The position numbers and the translations under genes were made by a program. This document shows positions 47,607 through 59,963 of a stretch of DNA of 64,000 nucleotides, in pieces. The notes under the pieces are model-generated. The model saw only the letters and a list, made by a program, of their open reading frames with translations, was not told where the DNA came from and did not search any database. Position 1 is the stretch's first letter. Each line of letters starts with the position of its first letter. Source of the stretch: Neurospora tetraspora (Eukaryota > Ascomycota > Sordariomycetes > Sordariales > Sordariaceae); the NCBI RefSeq assembly GCF_033439725.1, contig NW_026944387.1, positions 620,001 to 684,000 of the forward strand. The letters run 5' to 3'.

Positions 47607-50600
47607 CTAACACCCCCCTTCCTCCCTCTCCTCACAATCACTCATACTCCCATACCCGGGGTCATTTTCCATGCCCATGACCGACTTGGTAATCGACAAA
47701 CACCTGCCAATCATCTTCTGCCTCATCTTCCCATCCAAGCCAACCTTCTCGCCCTGCGAGCTTCCGACCCAAATCCTCAGCGCGCCAGCCAAGCGTTCCA
47801 GCGCACCAGAGCACTGCTCCCTGCAGACTGTGTGGCGCTCCAGCAACTCCATCAGATGATAAGCCGCGGTGCACGCCAAGAGGGACATACCCTCGTGCTT
47901 AGACTGGTCCGTGCCACCGGGGAGGATCGAGTTGATGAAGTCGATCGCCTGCTTGGGCGGGTCGGAGAACTTCTGGAGGTGGGCGATGCGCATGGCGTAC
48001 TGGAGGGCCAAGAGGGCGTCGTGGTCGGGAACGATTTGGGCCATGGGGGAGTCGATAAGCGGGGGGACGCCGCGGCCGTATTCGGGGTGCTTGTCGGGGT
48101 TGAGAGAGGGGTCGGAGGCCTTGAGGGCGGCGGCGATGCTGACGCCACGCTTTTCGGAGACGAGGACGGCGCGGGCGATGAGGGCGCGCAGGTAAGCGTT
48201 GGAGCCAATTGGGGCGATCTTGACGGCGAGGGCAATTTCGTCGATGGTTTCCTTGGTCGCTTCGGTGATGCCGTCTTGGGCTTTGGCGAGGCTGGAGAGG
48301 AGGAGGTGCTGGAGGATGGAGCTGGAGTACCAGGCGGCGACGGCGTCCATGGGGGAGCGGACGGCGGGGTCTTCAACGACGATGTTCATGCCGTCGGTTC
48401 GGTCTACCAGGTTGAAGGTCGTGGGGCGGTTGAAGGCAAGGTTGTGCGCTCTCTGGACGATGCTATCGTTGAGAACGTCATCACAGTCCTGCTCCAACAG
48501 AGTAGCAAGATGCTCGGGGAGGACATCTTCAGGGTTAGTAGAAGTTCGCTGAAGGATCATGTTCAGCTGTCTGGCCTCATTCCATCTCGACCTCGCAATC
48601 TTCGCTGCAGGAAGGTTGGCAAGCGAGAACTTGCCGGAGAACTGCCAGAGCAGAACACGAGTGTGAAGTGCCTTGAGCATCAAGCGAAGGGGAGTGTCCG
48701 GGAGGGTGCCCGAAGCGAGCAGCGTGAGAGTGAGACGGCTCCTATTGATCTCGACATCACCGCCGGCAAGCTGGGCATCCAATGCAATGGTCCAGGCCTT
48801 AACACGAGCAGCCTCCTGTTCCTCACTAAGTCCCGTCATCCACAGATATGTCCGTGCACCAAACACATTGCGAAGAGTGAACTTGAGCGTCTTGAGTAAC
48901 AAGGCAGCAGCTTCGAGCAAAAAGTTGTGTCGTGGTACCCAGACGGTTTGGATAGCCGTGAGCCAGGCCTGTCTCCTGACATGAATTGGCGAGGCGAGCG
49001 AGGGCACGGCCTCCACCGCCGAAGTGGGGCCTTTTGGCTTCTCCGACTTGGGCGCGTCGAAAACGTTGTCGGGAAAGAGCGCCCATACGAGAAGAGCGCC
49101 AAGCAAAAGAAGCTTGAGCTTGGCCATAATTTCAATGGCCGAGATGTAATAGCCACCGACACTGAGATGCGATGAGCGAATGAAGGATCCAATAAGCCGT
49201 AGCGGCAGAGCGTAGAGACCACGTCCCTCGGTGGTTTCGTTGCTGGTTTCGTCCTCCATGAAAGCCTCGACGAGCATCAGTCCGGCCAGCGAACCAACCA
49301 TCATCTTGCCGAGATAAGGATTCCACCGCCCCTGCATCTGGTGTTGCTGCTGTTGTTGTTGTATTTGTTGTCTGCGAATGACGCCCGGATTTGGCACGAA
49401 TCCCGGCTGCATGGCCGGCGGGCCCACTGGGTACGGTCGTCCAGCGTTCATCTGTTGAGCCGACAAGATGCGCTTCATGTCGTCCGGTATCGGGATTAAG
49501 CCCGGAGGATCCGGACCCCGAGGCGTGTGCATCGGGGTGCTCATGAACGCTGAGACGTCCTGAGGGTACTGAATTGGCGTAGGCGGAGCTTGCATAGGGT
49601 TGGTCATGCCGGTCATTGCACCGGCCATGAATAGCTTCTCGAATGCGGCAATGCGGGCCTGCATGCTGTTGTTCTCCTCAATCAACCGGTTATTCCGCTT
49701 CTCCAAATGTCGGATGTATTCCGTCGCTTTGCTCAAAACCTGTAGAGGTATCTCGCATGTCAGTAGCATGCCCCTGAAGTGTGCATCACGCAAGTACAAT
49801 CCTACATACCGTAGCTTTATTTAACTTGTGAGCTGGAGTCAATCCATGAAGTTCCTCCCTATCTTCCGTTGTATCTTCTCCCCTAGCACTCTTTGACATG
49901 ATTCTCAAAGCAGGCACGCTATCTCTCAACGCTGCTATCTTGTCATTCAGATTTGTCCTATACCTCTTCTCAATCATGTTATGCGCCGTCTTCTTTACAG
50001 GCTGATGTCCATCCAAATCATCGTCATCGTCATCCTCGTCGACTTCGGCCGAGGACTTTCGTTTCCTACTATTTGGCTTCGATGGCTCCAGGCCGTCTGG
50101 TGATGAGGCGGAGCCCTTGTCGTGGCCCATGCTGGCATTGGAGTCGGGGCTGCCGGCGCTCCTGGGCGAGTGGTATTGGAGGTGAGGCGGCATGGCGATG
50201 GTCTTGAGCCTCTCTTGCTGGGCTGGAGTCAGCCTGTTGCGGATGTTGGGGTTGATGTTGGTGCGGACGGAGATGGGTTCGGCCGATTGTTGCTGAGGCG
50301 ACGGAATGGAAAGGGCAGCGGCATAGATGCCGGGGTCGATGCCAGCACCGGTCGTATCGGGATAGAATTGGCCTTGTTGTTGCTGCTGTCCCTGTTGTGG
50401 GAGGCCAAAGTGGACGGGGAGGTCCCAGCTCTGAGGGATGGGCAGACCGTGCGGCACAGGGCCAAAGTTGAAGTCGGGGCCGGGATCAAACGGAGGAGAG
50501 TCCCCAAGGGCCCAGTTGGAGATGTTGTCTTGATTGAAGTCGAAGGCCTGCTGCTGCTGTTGTTGTTGGTACTGCTGCTGAGGGCTGATGCCGTTACCAT

Positions 50601-50892
50601 TGAAGGCATTGGGATGCTGGTGGTGGCCTATCGGGGGGGAGTTGTTGGGATCATGATGCTGCTGAGTCGGCCCACCGGTTGAGGCTCTCGATGTGTCGGC
50701 CAGGGAGGAGGGTATGGAGGTTCCTCTTTGGGAGGTGGGATCGGGGGAAGTGACGGCGTCGTTAACGTTGTGACCGTTCAGGGAGCCGTGGTGTGCGAGC
50801 GTGGGCTCGCTCAGCTGCAACGGGGTGCTGATGTCGAAGTTGTCCAGACCTCCTTGGAACAGGCCGGGCGAGTCAGCATCGGGATCGGCCAT
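47607..50892 (-). CDS. sah-2: SREBP-type membrane-bound bHLH transcription factor
   Basis: Exons: 49810-50892 and 47607-49739, giving 1071 residues starting [13 protein letters not shown]. The N-terminal third is Gln/Pro-rich. A bHLH domain with the SREBP-specific tyrosine ([20 protein letters not shown]) is split by the only intron and continues into a leucine-zipper helix ([20 protein letters not shown]). Two hydrophobic segments follow ([15 protein letters not shown] and [15 protein letters not shown]), separated by a short loop, as in membrane-anchored SREBPs. The remaining 450 residues are the helical C-terminal regulatory domain (DUF2014 type). By family knowledge it would be cleaved from the ER membrane under low oxygen or sterol to release the factor; in N. 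crassa this gene is the one I recall as sah-2 (short aerial hyphae). A possible upstream in-frame start at 50982 adds 30 residues without family-like features. Confidence 0.94.
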
Positions 50893-51735
50893 TTTGCTTT
50901 GGATGCACACTGGCAAGTGCGGCCGCCGGATGCTGGTATTCGGGAATGCTGGCTGATGCCGGATCTGATTGCTGTACCCCAAGACCCCTCAGCTCAGAAT
51001 TGTACAATGATGGGCTGTTGCATGCAGGCGGGCTGTGAACTATCGAGCCCTTCCCGTCCTTGCGTGGTGTGTTTGGCAAGGCGCAAGGTATGAAAGCGGC
51101 CCGGGGTTGGCGTGTGCGCTCGGTCGTCTCCAGTCCTCAGGTCGTCTCCTCTTTTTTTCCCGGTAGGGGCCGATAATGAGCGATACCCGACTGTTTTTCC
51201 CCTTTGCTGCAATTTTTTGGGTTTGCGATGCCGAGCGGGAAAGTGCGTCTATTCCTGCTTCAAGAATTGGGGATCGTGAAATTCCCTGATTGGAGACAAA
51301 ACCAAACCGAAATCCAATTTCCCCGTATGTGCGTTGAAACTGCGTTGAAAGAAAGAGCGACCTTGCGTGTGCTGGTCCGCTCCGTTATCCGCACTTGCAC
51401 CACAACTTGCGTGCTTCCAATGCCGGCCGAAGGGGTAGTATGCAGCAAAAACAACAATAACAACCGTTTTTGTCGCACACCCGCTTGACGTTAACAGCTA
51501 TACTCTTTTACATTAACTAAACCCACGACAACAAGCTCGATGTTTCTTGAGGCCCGACTCGACTCGACAAACCCGAGTCTCGCTCCTTTCGTCGAGAAGA
51601 ACAAGTCGCGAATAGAGTGGGGTACCTCTACCTGGTTTTCCCCAACACACTTCGTTTCCGAGTCTTCTAAACACTTGGTCCTTTTCCCTGTTTCTTGGCT
51701 TCCCTCTGACGAAGTGGGCCAATGATGAGATGGCC

Positions 51736-51794
51736 GGATGGATGAATGGATGGATGGATGGATGGATGAATGGATGGGTGGATGGGTGGATGGT
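51736..51794. repeat. (GGAT)n-type microsatellite
   Basis: Imperfect tandem GGAT/GGATGAAT/GGATGGGT units over about 59 bases, upstream of sah-2. Confidence 0.85.
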
Positions 51795-54700
51795 TGCCGG
51801 GTCCGGGACGGGTCAGGCGCTGGGCTGTCAGGGAGCTTGGACCGCGTCTTTCGGTTTGGATAGTGTCGACAATTGACTTCTTCGGTCGGTCTGGCGTCTC
51901 TGGCTCACTCGCACGCGCTCTCCCTCTTTCTCCCGTCGCAAATGTCGAATTGTTTGGGTGAGCTGATGCGCGGAGGGAAAGAGTGGTGTCGGGAGTGGAA
52001 GGGCGATGGGGTTACGGGTGGGACGATTTAAGCCAGAATCGTATGATGATCATGGAAGGACTGACGGCTGGAGCCGAGCCCAAGTGCCCGCAGGAATTCG
52101 GGGGGCACCAGGCTTATGTAACCACTTGGATCACTCGTCTCTCTCCCACGGAAAGACGAGACAAGGAAACAGGAACGCCCGGGGCAGGAAAGGGCTCCAA
52201 CACCAACACAGCCGGCGACGGGGTCGCCAAGAGTCGGGACACGTGCAACCAACAAACGTTCTGTCACTGAGTGGGTCTCCACAAGAGGCCACTCCACCCC
52301 GGAAGAGGCCCAAAACCAAGGAATGTAGCCAATCATTGTCAGCCAAAGCAGGGCAAAGACCCCACTTGCGTATCGATAGAAAACGGCCTTTTTGGACGTA
52401 CCTTGTTAGCGCCTTTTTGATTCGAAAAGTCATCAACTTCAAGTTGTTCGGGTCAAGAACACTTACTCCAGTCAACAACAAAAAGCTAGACTAGCAGCAA
52501 GAGGTGCGCCAACGATCCGGGAATTGGCCAAAATCGATTCGGGAGCGGTGGTAGGGATGCTGGGGGGAGACAGATTATATACTACGAAAATTGCTTTTCC
52601 GGTCGAGTTCCTCCGTCCCCATCGCCTTCAGGTTTTGTTCTGTGTCCTTGTTCTGTGCCATGGTTTTGATGACTAGTTGCAGAACCAGCGTGCGTGACCG
52701 AGGTACCTCTACAGACGCACGACTGCCCTGCGACTGCCCTGGGTTTTGCAGCTCCCAGCATGCATGCATGCTTGTTTGTTGTTCGACAAAATTACCGGAA
52801 ACAGGTTAGCTCGGTCTGCAGGCTGCAGGGTTTGCTACCTTGACTTTGCGATTGAATTGGATTGGATTTGCGCTAGAACATCTCGAGAGGGAGCCGGTGG
52901 ACAACAACCAGTGCAATCATCACGCATCACCGCCCCCCGCAAAAGTTATCTCTGGGAGTCGGGAGTCGCGAGTCGGGTCGATAGAAGGGACGGAACGTCG
53001 AAGGTCGAGGGTTCGCGACGATCTATCCCCCTGGCTCTTCTCTCAACATGGTTCCTGCTTTTCAACGCCGTCGGTCCGCAGCAGATCGAACACAGGGCAG
53101 AGCCGGGCGGTATGTAGCAGATGATGGTTTCACGAACTGTGTCTCACTGTGATGGGAGGACAAACTCTATCCAAGCAACAAATGGAGCTATCTATCGATA
53201 AAATTGTTATCATCACAGCCTGGATGGATTTCCCATCCCCCATCCCATGCCATCCCGCCATTTTCCCATCCAATATCGGAGCACCATCTCTATGCGGAAG
53301 ACTACCTTTCACATCCATCATATTTCTTCAGCACAGAAAGCACAGATTACAGAAACGCCCCGGCTTTCCCAAAAACATTTCGATCAAATCTCGGGGAATT
53401 CTTGGGAAAGCAATAACTTGATGACAGGGTTTGCCGAAGCTACGAGAGCTATCATATCTGGCATAGTATCCCCAAATATCCCAACCAACGCAAACTCGCA
53501 TTCGCACCGACAACAGTGACACACCAGGAAAAGGGGTCAACCTGGGTTTGTCGGACTCTTTTCGGGGTGCTCAATTCTCGACTCTCTTTTTCCGCCTTCT
53601 CCGACTCCCACGTCGTCGCCGGTCGGGCCGTCCAAAAGGGGCAACCTTAAAATGGAGGGTACACCGGTAGGGTGGCAAACAAACCAAGACAACACAACTC
53701 GACAACCAAAACCCCAGACCGGACCAACAAAATCTGAATTGTCTCGTGCGACACCACTATTTGCGACTTGGCGACCTTTTGCGACTCGGCTCTTCTATGA
53801 ACACAATATTTTCGGGGCCACAAAACGGCGAAACGGCTCTCTTTGGTAACTCTAGGCGAAACCACGTGTAGTGCATATGAATTGCACTACGTAAGACCCG
53901 ACTCCGTGGCATTCAAGCCGAGTTGTCTGGGCAACAGCACACGCATACGCCGCCGCCGCCAATTCTTCATGAAATTTGAGAATCGAAACTTCGTCCTCGG
54001 GGAGCAGAGAAGAAAGGCAGGGAGGGCTGCAGTCAGCCTTTCACCCTCATCCTGGGATAATTTGACAGGCTGCCTGCCCTCTGGGGGGCTCGTCTTCAAC
54101 CCAATGGATGTTAGCCAACTAACAACACCCAAGTGGAAGACACAGCTGTGAGCTGGATGACAGTTCACTTACCTGTAGAGACGTCATATTTCCCATCTTT
54201 TTTTTTTTCCTTTCCAGGCCTGCATCTTTTTTCTAGGTCTGTTCGCATCTTTCTTCTCCGCCCCGAAGCTGCAGTATGCAATCCCCCTCCTTGTCCCCGA
54301 CAAATTCCTTCCAAAACTTCCTGATTTTCAGATCAACTCATCGAGACTGGGCATCGAGACTTACTTATAAGATCTTGAGAATCTTCAATAAAAAGACCCC
54401 TGGAACCTACAAGTTAGCTGCAAGCTGCTAGCGGGCGCTGTGCTTGCTGCTGCTGTGCCGCTGGCTCTTGCTGTTGTCACTAGTGTATGAACTGCTACGG
54501 GCCGTCACTTTGATAACCCGGAGATGCTGGATGCGATCGATGCCGAATACCCTGATTATGCATAGCCAGCATTCTACATAATTATACATACCATAGAAAC
54601 TCGAAATTCGCCATCGTCAATATCCTCTTTGAGCGCCGGGCAGAGGGCAGATCTGTACAGAGCAAGCCCGAGTCTGTACGTTGAAACGCACGCAAGTTAA

Positions 54701-55568
54701 AGTGGTGGGCAATGTCCATGTCCTCGAGTTTTCACTAACAGGACAGCCACATCTGCTGGTGTATGCGTGCTTACGGAGCGCCGCGTTCTGCCCTGCTCGG
54801 CGCTCAAAGAGGCGATTGACGATGGCGAGTTTCGCGAGTTTCTACGGTAGGTATGTATACACCAACTTTGCCCTCTAAATGCATCATCAAGGCGTGGTCG
54901 CATATCTTATCGTTGTCTCTCACCAAAATGTCAGCTTCTGATTCTGCATACATGGCAGTTAGTGCATAAAACCTGGCTCGTACCGGGGATAGGGAAGCAA
55001 GCGCGGTTCCGGTAGGCTTCCGGTAGGGTTCCGGAGGATTCATTCCGGTGCATCTTGTTTCGTCGTTGTTTTTCTTCCTTTAAACTCCACAGGTTGTTTC
55101 TTCCACAATGTTTCTTTTTCAATAGTACCTGGAATTGATATCCTAGGAGCAAGGTTGCCCCAGCAATTGGGTTGTGGATGTTTTGATGAAGATGTTTCGA
55201 AACTTTTTCTCCAACTTCTCTATGATGTTTTTTTTTCGGAACTTCCCCCATTTCTGCATGCATGCTTGCTGCGATTAGTATGATATCCATGGATCTGTAG
55301 TTGTAAGTTGTGACTGCGGCAGCAGCTGTCTATACTGAGCCTCACGGGTATGCACTGGATGCTTCATGTCCGACGCTTGGATGCTTTGCGGATGGTTTCG
55401 AGATGCATTGTGGGAGAGACGAAAGATTTTCACCGACATGTACCTAGAATGGATTAAGTACCTTATCTTGCATACCGATTAGGTATCTTCTATACCTCGC
55501 TTTCGTGTTTCGTCCTGTGCAGTACATTCGATCTGGGTCAGGTAACTTCTGCACCCCTCTTACAAGTA

Positions 55569-55748
55569 TACCGTATAATCTCGGGAAATTCAGATTCCAG
55601 GACAGGCATAATCGTGCGGATTCTGTAGGGTTAAAGGTCTGCCAGTTGCGTTTGGCTGTAGGTACGTGGTTGTAGAAGCAAATGGCAGAGCTATAACCCT
55701 GCGTTGCCGGACTGACCTGGAATCTGAATTTCCCGAGATTATACGGTA
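55569..55748. repeat. perfect 33-bp inverted repeat with 114-base spacer
   Basis: The left arm, 55569-55601 (TACCGTATAATCTCGGGAAA onward to CCAGG), is exactly reverse-complementary to 55716-55748. The spacer has a further short match (TAGGGTTA against TAACCCT), so a transcript would fold into a long hairpin. No transposase frame is present. It could be a miniature inverted-repeat element or a hairpin small-RNA source. The arms are free of RIP-like AT bias. Confidence 0.8.
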
Positions 55749-58052
55749 ACTCGAGGGCATATATGAGACACTCGTCCATGGTCCATGACTGTTAACCTCC
55801 GGGTACAAACTCAAGCGTAGGTCGGCTGGTCCAGGACGGGAGAGGATTCAATGCGGTAGTTGGGACGAGCCTATGAGCTCATTCAGCTGATGAGAGGTAA
55901 GAAGTGGTTGTAAGCAAGAAGACCTGGAAGAAGATCGGTATTTCTCCTTTCCAAAAGCCCACTTGTCACATTCGTCCCGTAGCAATAACTCTGTCCCACT
56001 AACAGAGCCGATGCTTTCACAACCAGGAAACCCACCTTCCATGCATCCAAAGGAAAAGAACCAAAATCCGGGATTTCGAACGGTACCTATAGGTACCTAT
56101 GCAGTACGCAACGAGGTGCTATCAAACCCTCGTCGAGAGTTAGTCAACACAACTTCGACACATGATTTTATGTCAACGTAGGCGGCTCACCTCGGTACCT
56201 TGCGGTTGTCATGTCGACCAAATGCTAATCAACGTCATACCGATCATAGATATGGATCACTTGCTCTGTGACGTGATCCCGTTGCGTCCCTGGAAAGCAG
56301 AGACCAACTTAAGCCAGGTTATTGAACCGAGTTGGGTTATCTTCCATCTGTGCCCGCATATGTCGAGAAGGACCTGAAGCTGGTAGGGACCGTTCACACC
56401 GCCGTGACTCGCGGAAAAACCATTTTCGGGATCTCGCGGACTGCATAGAGCTAACGGTCTGGCAGTTGCGCTGGAGGCCGCCCGAGGAGCTTGTGTGTGG
56501 TGATCGCACCCCATCAACCATTCAAATAGGTCTTGCAGAGGTCTCCATCTCCGCGAGGTGATCCCATTGTGCCCCTGATAAGCCTCCGATAAGGCATCCG
56601 GGGGCAAAGAGCAACTTATATCCCGGATCCTTCAACCGGTTTCAAGCTTCTCAGGCTCCGCCTCCGGGTCCGGTCCAGTCCGAAACCAGCATGTTGTGGT
56701 TATGAAAAAAATTGAAGTCGGGCGTCATCAGCTGCTCTCATGTTATCTCCAAATTGCGTGCATGAAAGCTCGGAAGAAGTCCGCTCGGCCCGATCGTCCA
56801 AGAGTATTGAGTGCCTCTAGATCTCAGATGCGGTGGTGGATGTGGTTGGAAAAGAAAGAAGTACAAGAATGCCAGGGAAGTGGAAGTTTTATCCAAGTGT
56901 CCCCCATGGAAAGTTTGACCGGACGTCAACATGCGTAACATCGCAGGTTTTACGAAAGCGAAGTGCAGATGGGTTAAGGTACATACCAGGCAAATATGAC
57001 CTTAACACTTTGGTTTGTCAGTGTAGTGTACGTCCGTTATCAGCCTATCTCCGTGGCTACCTTCGGCGGGAGCTTGGGGACTGTGATCGATATGGCAAGA
57101 AGTTCGCTGGCAGCAGAGGCTTAAGTGAACAGAAGGGTGAGGTAACTGGACTCTCCCAGGCTTGACTGCACTGGTGCAGAATTGACGACGACTAAAATGG
57201 GATTGGGATCATTCGTCAAGGCGTTGCCGACGGAGGGGGGCGGCAAACTTCGGGACATCGCAAGCGCGACATAGTGAGAAGAAGTGAACTTGAATGGTGG
57301 AAAATCCTTGATGTCTGGTCTGGTTGAAAGAAGAAGAAGATCTAAGACGGAGTAGAAATTCTAGGCGGGCTGCACCTTCCATACGTAACAATACATACGC
57401 AACTTTATGATCCCGTTCCGAACACCCCCAACCCACCAGGCCGTACGGGGAGGAGGGGGGTGCAGCTTCCGGTCAATTGACCGTCCGTTAGTTTACGAAC
57501 GGGAATCTATTATTCACGATTAATAAACGTTCGTTCTTTCCAACGTTGTAACTTTTCAACGTTCTAGAACCTCCTGACTATGGAGTAACGGTCAATTGCT
57601 TTCGGACGTTTACATTTTCGAACGTTTCCCATAGTCATGTAGTTATCTGACTGGACCGTCAACCGCCATCACACACAGGACGACATCACAGTAGAAGGGA
57701 GGTATATGTGAAGTGTAAACCCAGGTATCAAATTGACTTTCCGTCAAGGAAAAGAAACCAAAAAGAGAAAATGGTATAACGGTATGTGTATGTACAACCC
57801 AAAGAAGAAGAAAAGAAAGGGAATCAAAAGGGTAAACGAAGATCCTGCTTTATCATCACCATCACCATGCCACGTATCCCCCACCCAAGCATCACCCGTC
57901 CATCCATCCATGCGACCATCCAATGTTGTTATCCGATGCTTTCCAAGGTCCATCCCAACTCTTTCATCCAATCTTTTTTTCCTTAAACCCAACCCTCATG
58001 CAATCTTTACCCTTTCATCCTACCATCCTATCATCCATCCTTCAGCAACCAT

Positions 58053-59963
58053 CTACCAAATCTCCTCCTCACTCCTCACCATCTCCACCGTAGGCGTCTT
58101 CGGCTCAAACCTCTTCATCCTCTTCCTATCCGCCTTGGTGACCAAAGACGGGGTAATCGGCACTACCGGCGAAAAGGGCTGGTAAGGACTATACGGCACG
58201 GGCGCGCCGGTCCAGGGCGTCCTCAACCCAGCAGTATTCATGCCCGGTGACAACGGGCCATTAGCCTGCCTCGTGAAGACGGTTTGCTTCGTCGTTTGGC
58301 TACCGCTGGTGGGCGAGGCAAGAGAGGGTTCGTAAGCGCGAAGCGGCAAGGCGCCGCCGGCGCGGACGGCAGAGGAGGAGGCGTTCCCGTTGAGGGAGTT
58401 AAGAGGGGCCGGAGCGTTAGGGCGGAGGGTGGAAGAAGTTCCAGAGGCGCCGGAGCGCGAAGAGGAGAAAGAAGCGCCTGGTTTGGGAGAGGAGGGGAGG
58501 GTACGTGTTGAGTCAAGGCTGGGGAAGCGGTTGACGCCGGGGCGAGGGGAGGAGGGGAGGCCGACAGTCCCGGAGACGAGGCCAGAGGTGGAGCGCTCGG
58601 AGACGGCGGAGGGCGGGTCGGCGAGGTAGGCGTCTCCCGTCAGGGAAGAGGCGTTGGAGGCGGCGGAGGGGTCGCGGACGTGCGAGGGGAGACGCTCGTC
58701 GGAGCGGGATCCCTCGCGCTGTGGAGGCCGGTGCAGGGCGATGTCGATCCGTTGGTCGATGGATTGAGTGCTTACGGGGGATATGTCAGGGGTGGGGTAT
58801 TGCCCTTGCTGGCCGCTGTTTTGACGGCGGAAGGGGAGCACGTCCGAGGGGATGGGAGGTGGCTTGGCGGGGGCGTAGTGGCGAGGCGGGATGGGGTTCA
58901 TCTCTTGCCCGTCGACGTCGGGATGGTAGCCACGGGGGAAAGTGCCGGACATCGGGGTCATGATGGGCGAAGAGATGGAGAGGCCTTGCGGGGCCTTGTT
59001 CTTCTTGGGGGATTTGAGGAAGTTGAGGAGAGAGGAGCCGCGGGATTGCTTCTCTTCTTTTTCCTTGGAGAGGTTCAGGTTGGAAGGCTTGTTCTTGCGG
59101 ATGGTTCCTGGTGCTTGTTGCTGTTGTTGCTGCTGGGAAGCAAATGATGACACCGAGGGCCTTGGTAGGTTTGGTGGTATGTACTGCCTCCCCTCTGCCT
59201 TTGCCTCCTCCTGCTCCATCACATGCTTGTACATCTCTTCTAGCTGTTGTTGCGCCATGGCTCTGTCGTGTCGGATTACCGTCTGGTCAACTGAAAGATC
59301 GTAACCGGCTGCGAGAACCGTCGAGGTTGGTGAACCAGCAGAGATGACTGAGTGTTGCGACCTGCTTGCGCTAAGTGGTCCTTCTCTGAATCCCCAGTTC
59401 CTGTATGGGCTCTGTGGGATCTGAAGCGTTGGAAGTGGTGGCAGGAATTGTCCCTGCTCTTGCTGCTGCTGGTAGAACTGCTCTCCTAGTTCTTGTTGAT
59501 GGAACTGAGCAAGTGTCTGCTTGAACTCCTCCTCTGTTTGCTGAAGGTATGCCGGGAGAGGGTTGAAGTTGAGATACTTGTCTTCGTCTGGAAGGTCGGC
59601 GTTGATCAAAGCTTGACGCCGTCCTTTGGAAAGCACAAGAAGAAGAATGGCAACAATGACCAACGATACCGCGTACGAACCAACAATGCCGCCAATCTGT
59701 GCTGGGAGATACGCCGGGTCACGGATAGCACCTCGTGACAATGGAGGGCCGTCTTCTGGTGCCGGAGCGGGATCCCAATCGATGTTTAGTGGGTTGTTGT
59801 TGCCTCTCGGAGACAAGTCAGGCTGACCGTTTGATGGTGAAGGAATGGCGAGGCAGAGATGAGGCCAAGTGAGAACGAGTGATGTGGTCAAGAATGACAA
59901 GACCCAGGCCGAGTTATACTTGATGTTGTTTCTGCTGATGGAAGTCCTGATACCAGGGGGCAT
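58053..59963 (-). CDS. single-pass membrane protein of unknown function
   Basis: Intronless, 636 residues. A signal peptide or first hydrophobic segment lies at residues 18-40 (AWVLSFLTTSLVLTWPHLCLA). A short Pro-rich extracytoplasmic part (NIDWDPAPAPEDGPPLSRG) is followed by one clear transmembrane helix (IGGIVGSYAVSLVIVAILLLVLSKGRR, residues about 88-115) with a basic stop-transfer end. The remaining 520 residues would be cytosolic: YLNFNPLPAYLQQTEEEFKQ, a Gln-rich coiled region (AMAQQQLEEMYKHVMEQEE), then long Ser/Pro/Gly-rich disordered sequence with several SSPRPG/SSPKPG units, and a conserved-looking C-terminus (TKADRKRMKRFEPKTPTVEM). The domain order fits a fungal plasma-membrane or septal sensor-like protein, but I do not recognise the family and infer no function. 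Confidence 0.85.
   Translation of the reverse strand: MPPGIRTSISRNNIKYNSAWVLSFLTTSLVLTWPHLCLAIPSPSNGQPDLSPRGNNNPLNIDWDPAPAPEDGPPLSRGAIRDPAYLPAQIGGIVGSYAVSLVIVAILLLVLSKGRRQALINADLPDEDKYLNFNPLPAYLQQTEEEFKQTLAQFHQQELGEQFYQQQQEQGQFLPPLPTLQIPQSPYRNWGFREGPLSASRSQHSVISAGSPTSTVLAAGYDLSVDQTVIRHDRAMAQQQLEEMYKHVMEQEEAKAEGRQYIPPNLPRPSVSSFASQQQQQQQAPGTIRKNKPSNLNLSKEKEEKQSRGSSLLNFLKSPKKNKAPQGLSISSPIMTPMSGTFPRGYHPDVDGQEMNPIPPRHYAPAKPPPIPSDVLPFRRQNSGQQGQYPTPDISPVSTQSIDQRIDIALHRPPQREGSRSDERLPSHVRDPSAASNASSLTGDAYLADPPSAVSERSTSGLVSGTVGLPSSPRPGVNRFPSLDSTRTLPSSPKPGASFSSSRSGASGTSSTLRPNAPAPLNSLNGNASSSAVRAGGALPLRAYEPSLASPTSGSQTTKQTVFTRQANGPLSPGMNTAGLRTPWTGAPVPYSPYQPFSPVVPITPSLVTKADRKRMKRFEPKTPTVEMVRSEEEIW

Larger units (their letters stand above)
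50893..58052. other. gene-poor intergenic region right of sah-2
   Basis: 7.2 kb with no convincing gene. The left end is the sah-2 promoter. Contents noted: GGAT/GGATG tandem repeat at about 51736-51794, a perfect 33-base inverted repeat spanning 55569-55748, a related sequence at about 56435-56470, a weak direct repeat at 56270-56293 and 56555-56578, and a cluster of palindromes and AACGTTC motifs at 57470-57640. Composition is ordinary, so the region is not RIP-degraded. Open frames are short, on both strands, and domain-free. Confidence 0.55.

Noticed and set aside
47562-48899. 445-codon plus-strand frame across the end of sah-2
   Set aside because: Antisense to the conserved SREBP C-terminal domain and low-complexity Gly/Glu-rich; shadow frame.
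56082-56097. 16-base palindrome GGTACCTATAGGTACC
   Set aside because: About one is expected by chance in a window this long, and GGTACCT-like words are common in intergenic DNA of this group.
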